64,000 bases of DNA. It comes from Amoebophrya sp. A120 (Eukaryota; Sar; Dinophyceae; Syndiniales; Amoebophryaceae). Location of the stretch: positions 186,001 through 250,000 of the forward strand of contig CAJINV010000008.1 of assembly GCA_905178155.1 (NCBI GenBank). The letters are read 5' to 3'. Of the stretch, positions 63,079 through 64,000 are shown piece after piece. Position 1 is the first letter of the stretch; each line of letters opens with the position of its first letter. The translations under genes and the position numbers were made by a program. A model generated the notes under the pieces. It did not search any database. It was not told the origin of the DNA and worked only from the letters and a program-made list of their open reading frames with translations.

Positions 63079-63700
63079 TCAGTGTTCAGTGTTCGCAGTC
63101 TGCCACCCAAAATTGTATTGTAGGTCCTGCTTGAATGATTGTAGCCTGCCACTCAACGCTGAGTTCAGTCTTGATTTTTCTGCAAGAATCCACTTGCTGG
63201 AGCCTCCAATCGATGTGCGCTCTTCCGTCAGCATTTCAATGCGGTTGCTGAAGGTGTCTGCTGTCTTCCTTGCAGAGTCCTTCCACGATGAAACGGATGG
63301 GGCGTTCTTTTTGAGTTCTCCCAAAACCCGTCGCGCCTCGTCTTTCAACCGTTTCCATTTTTCGTCCAAATCGACAGCTTGCTGCAGTACTTCGCGAAGA
63401 TCATCTCCTGCTTCCTTCCAGAGCTTCGTCGCTCGTTTGTCCATTGCGTCTTCGCCGGTCTTTAGCTCATAAGACAATTCAACGTTCATTTTTGGTTTAT
63501 TATTTTTATTGCGACGAGCCCTTAGCTCGTGAATGCGGCGGCGGCGGTACTTTGCTTCCAGGGCAGCTTTCTCCTTCAGCGGCTCTTGGAAAGCATGAAC
63601 AGCGACTGCGTCAAGTCTTAGCAAAATACGATCCGCACGCTCGTTCAATTCGTTCCAGTTCCGGTCTAATTTGTCGTCCGCGGCGGACGAATGACCCCTG
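63079..63700 (-). CDS. Coiled-coil protein, partial gene at right edge
   Basis: An open frame from ~63,700 (acceptor ACAATACACCAG at about 63,705) to TGA at 63079 encodes ~200 residues. It has no internal ATG near its beginning, so it is an exon of a gene starting to the right. It contains WNELNERADRILLRLDAVAV, a very basic ALEAKYRRRRIHELRARRNK, and long helices with heptad character (DLREVLQQAVDLDEKWKRLK, DEARRVLGELKKN, DTFSNRIEMLTEERTS). The 3' end is uncertain: removing the sequence between the TTGTATTGTAG repeats would end the protein at ...DLQYKTR instead of ...NFGWQTANTEH. No family recognised. Confidence 0.42.
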
Positions 63701-64000
63701 GTGTATTGTCACGGGCGTACTATGACTTTACTTTCTCAATTGTCACTGCGAAACGCAAGATGAGTGTCAAGTTGACCCAGACCTACTGTCGAACATAGAG
63801 GGAGGCTAAAATAAAACGAAAGCGACTACTAACTTCTTTTTTTTTGCATGATACTGTGGCGCGAGCTAGGCTCAAAACTAGACCATACAACAAGGGCAAG
63901 GAATCTAGAAGTGATGTTCTTGTTTCGACGTTTGCTTCTATTTTCTTTTGAATCGCCCCCATACACCACACTGCTCCTGTGAAAAAATACGCCTGGACGA
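63701..64000. other. Right-edge sequence, no supported gene
   Basis: Probably intron or upstream sequence of the partial coiled-coil gene; a 62-codon minus-strand ORF at 63783-63971 has no features. Confidence 0.35.

Overview
The window reads as nuclear DNA of a gene-dense protist, most likely a dinoflagellate-lineage alveolate close to the parasitic Syndiniales (Amoebophrya-like). Evidence seen here: mixed base composition near 50% GC, introns of about 80-480 bp in most genes, every gene I can support on the minus strand over 64 kb (dinoflagellate-style unidirectional array), gaps between genes from 175 bp to about 2 kb, and several introns that carry terminal inverted repeats and target-site-like direct repeats (introner elements, which are known from Amoebophrya). 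The taxonomic call is inference.

Layout from left to right, all minus strand: a partial copine-like gene at the left edge; an 825-aa ankyrin-repeat protein (2120-4990); a 287-aa low-complexity protein (7126-8254); a ~900-aa HEAT/TOG-like protein (9157-12911); a small unknown protein (14108-14656); a divergent Arp2/3 subunit ARPC2 (15458-17191); a six-exon, ~1,580-aa Ser-rich disordered protein (17902-23885); proteasome subunit alpha-4 (24695-25771); a six-exon unknown protein (26780-29152); ATP sulfurylase (29328-30781); an RluA-type pseudouridine synthase (31149-32975); a coiled-coil protein (34138-36118); a ~2,200-aa leucine-rich-repeat protein (37167-44033); a 1.04-kb TIR element (44176-45219); an unknown 210-aa protein (45289-45921); bystin/ENP1 (47302-49532); a 2.1-kb mosaic of tandem arrays (50038-52170); a small helical protein (52712-53023); a GC-rich hairpin element with short TIRs (53423-54126); a protein disulfide isomerase (55416-58260); a 791-aa disordered protein (59192-61567); and a partial coiled-coil gene at the right edge.

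The genes do not form a pathway. They are housekeeping functions (ribosome biogenesis, proteasome, ER folding, sulfate activation, RNA modification, actin nucleation) interleaved with lineage-specific proteins. The most interesting biology is in the introns. Two introns in unrelated genes (3844-4081 and 22921-23057) have the same AAAGTATCG-type inverted termini. Both lie between 5-bp direct repeats ending in TGCA, and removing exactly one repeat plus the insert restores the reading frame. A third (39283-39528) has a perfect 22-bp inverted repeat at its ends, a fourth (17965-18190) has a ~35-bp imperfect one, and a fifth (56475-56693) is flanked by AGA copies. Several of these, some ordinary introns, and the 1.04-kb TIR element share a TTTGTCATGC-like motif. 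This looks like a set of DNA-transposon-like elements that create spliceable introns, with splice junctions that need not be GT-AG.

Gene models were assembled by hand from exon phases. In most multi-exon genes the summed exon lengths are multiples of three, which supports the junctions. Start codons are inferred, not proven.
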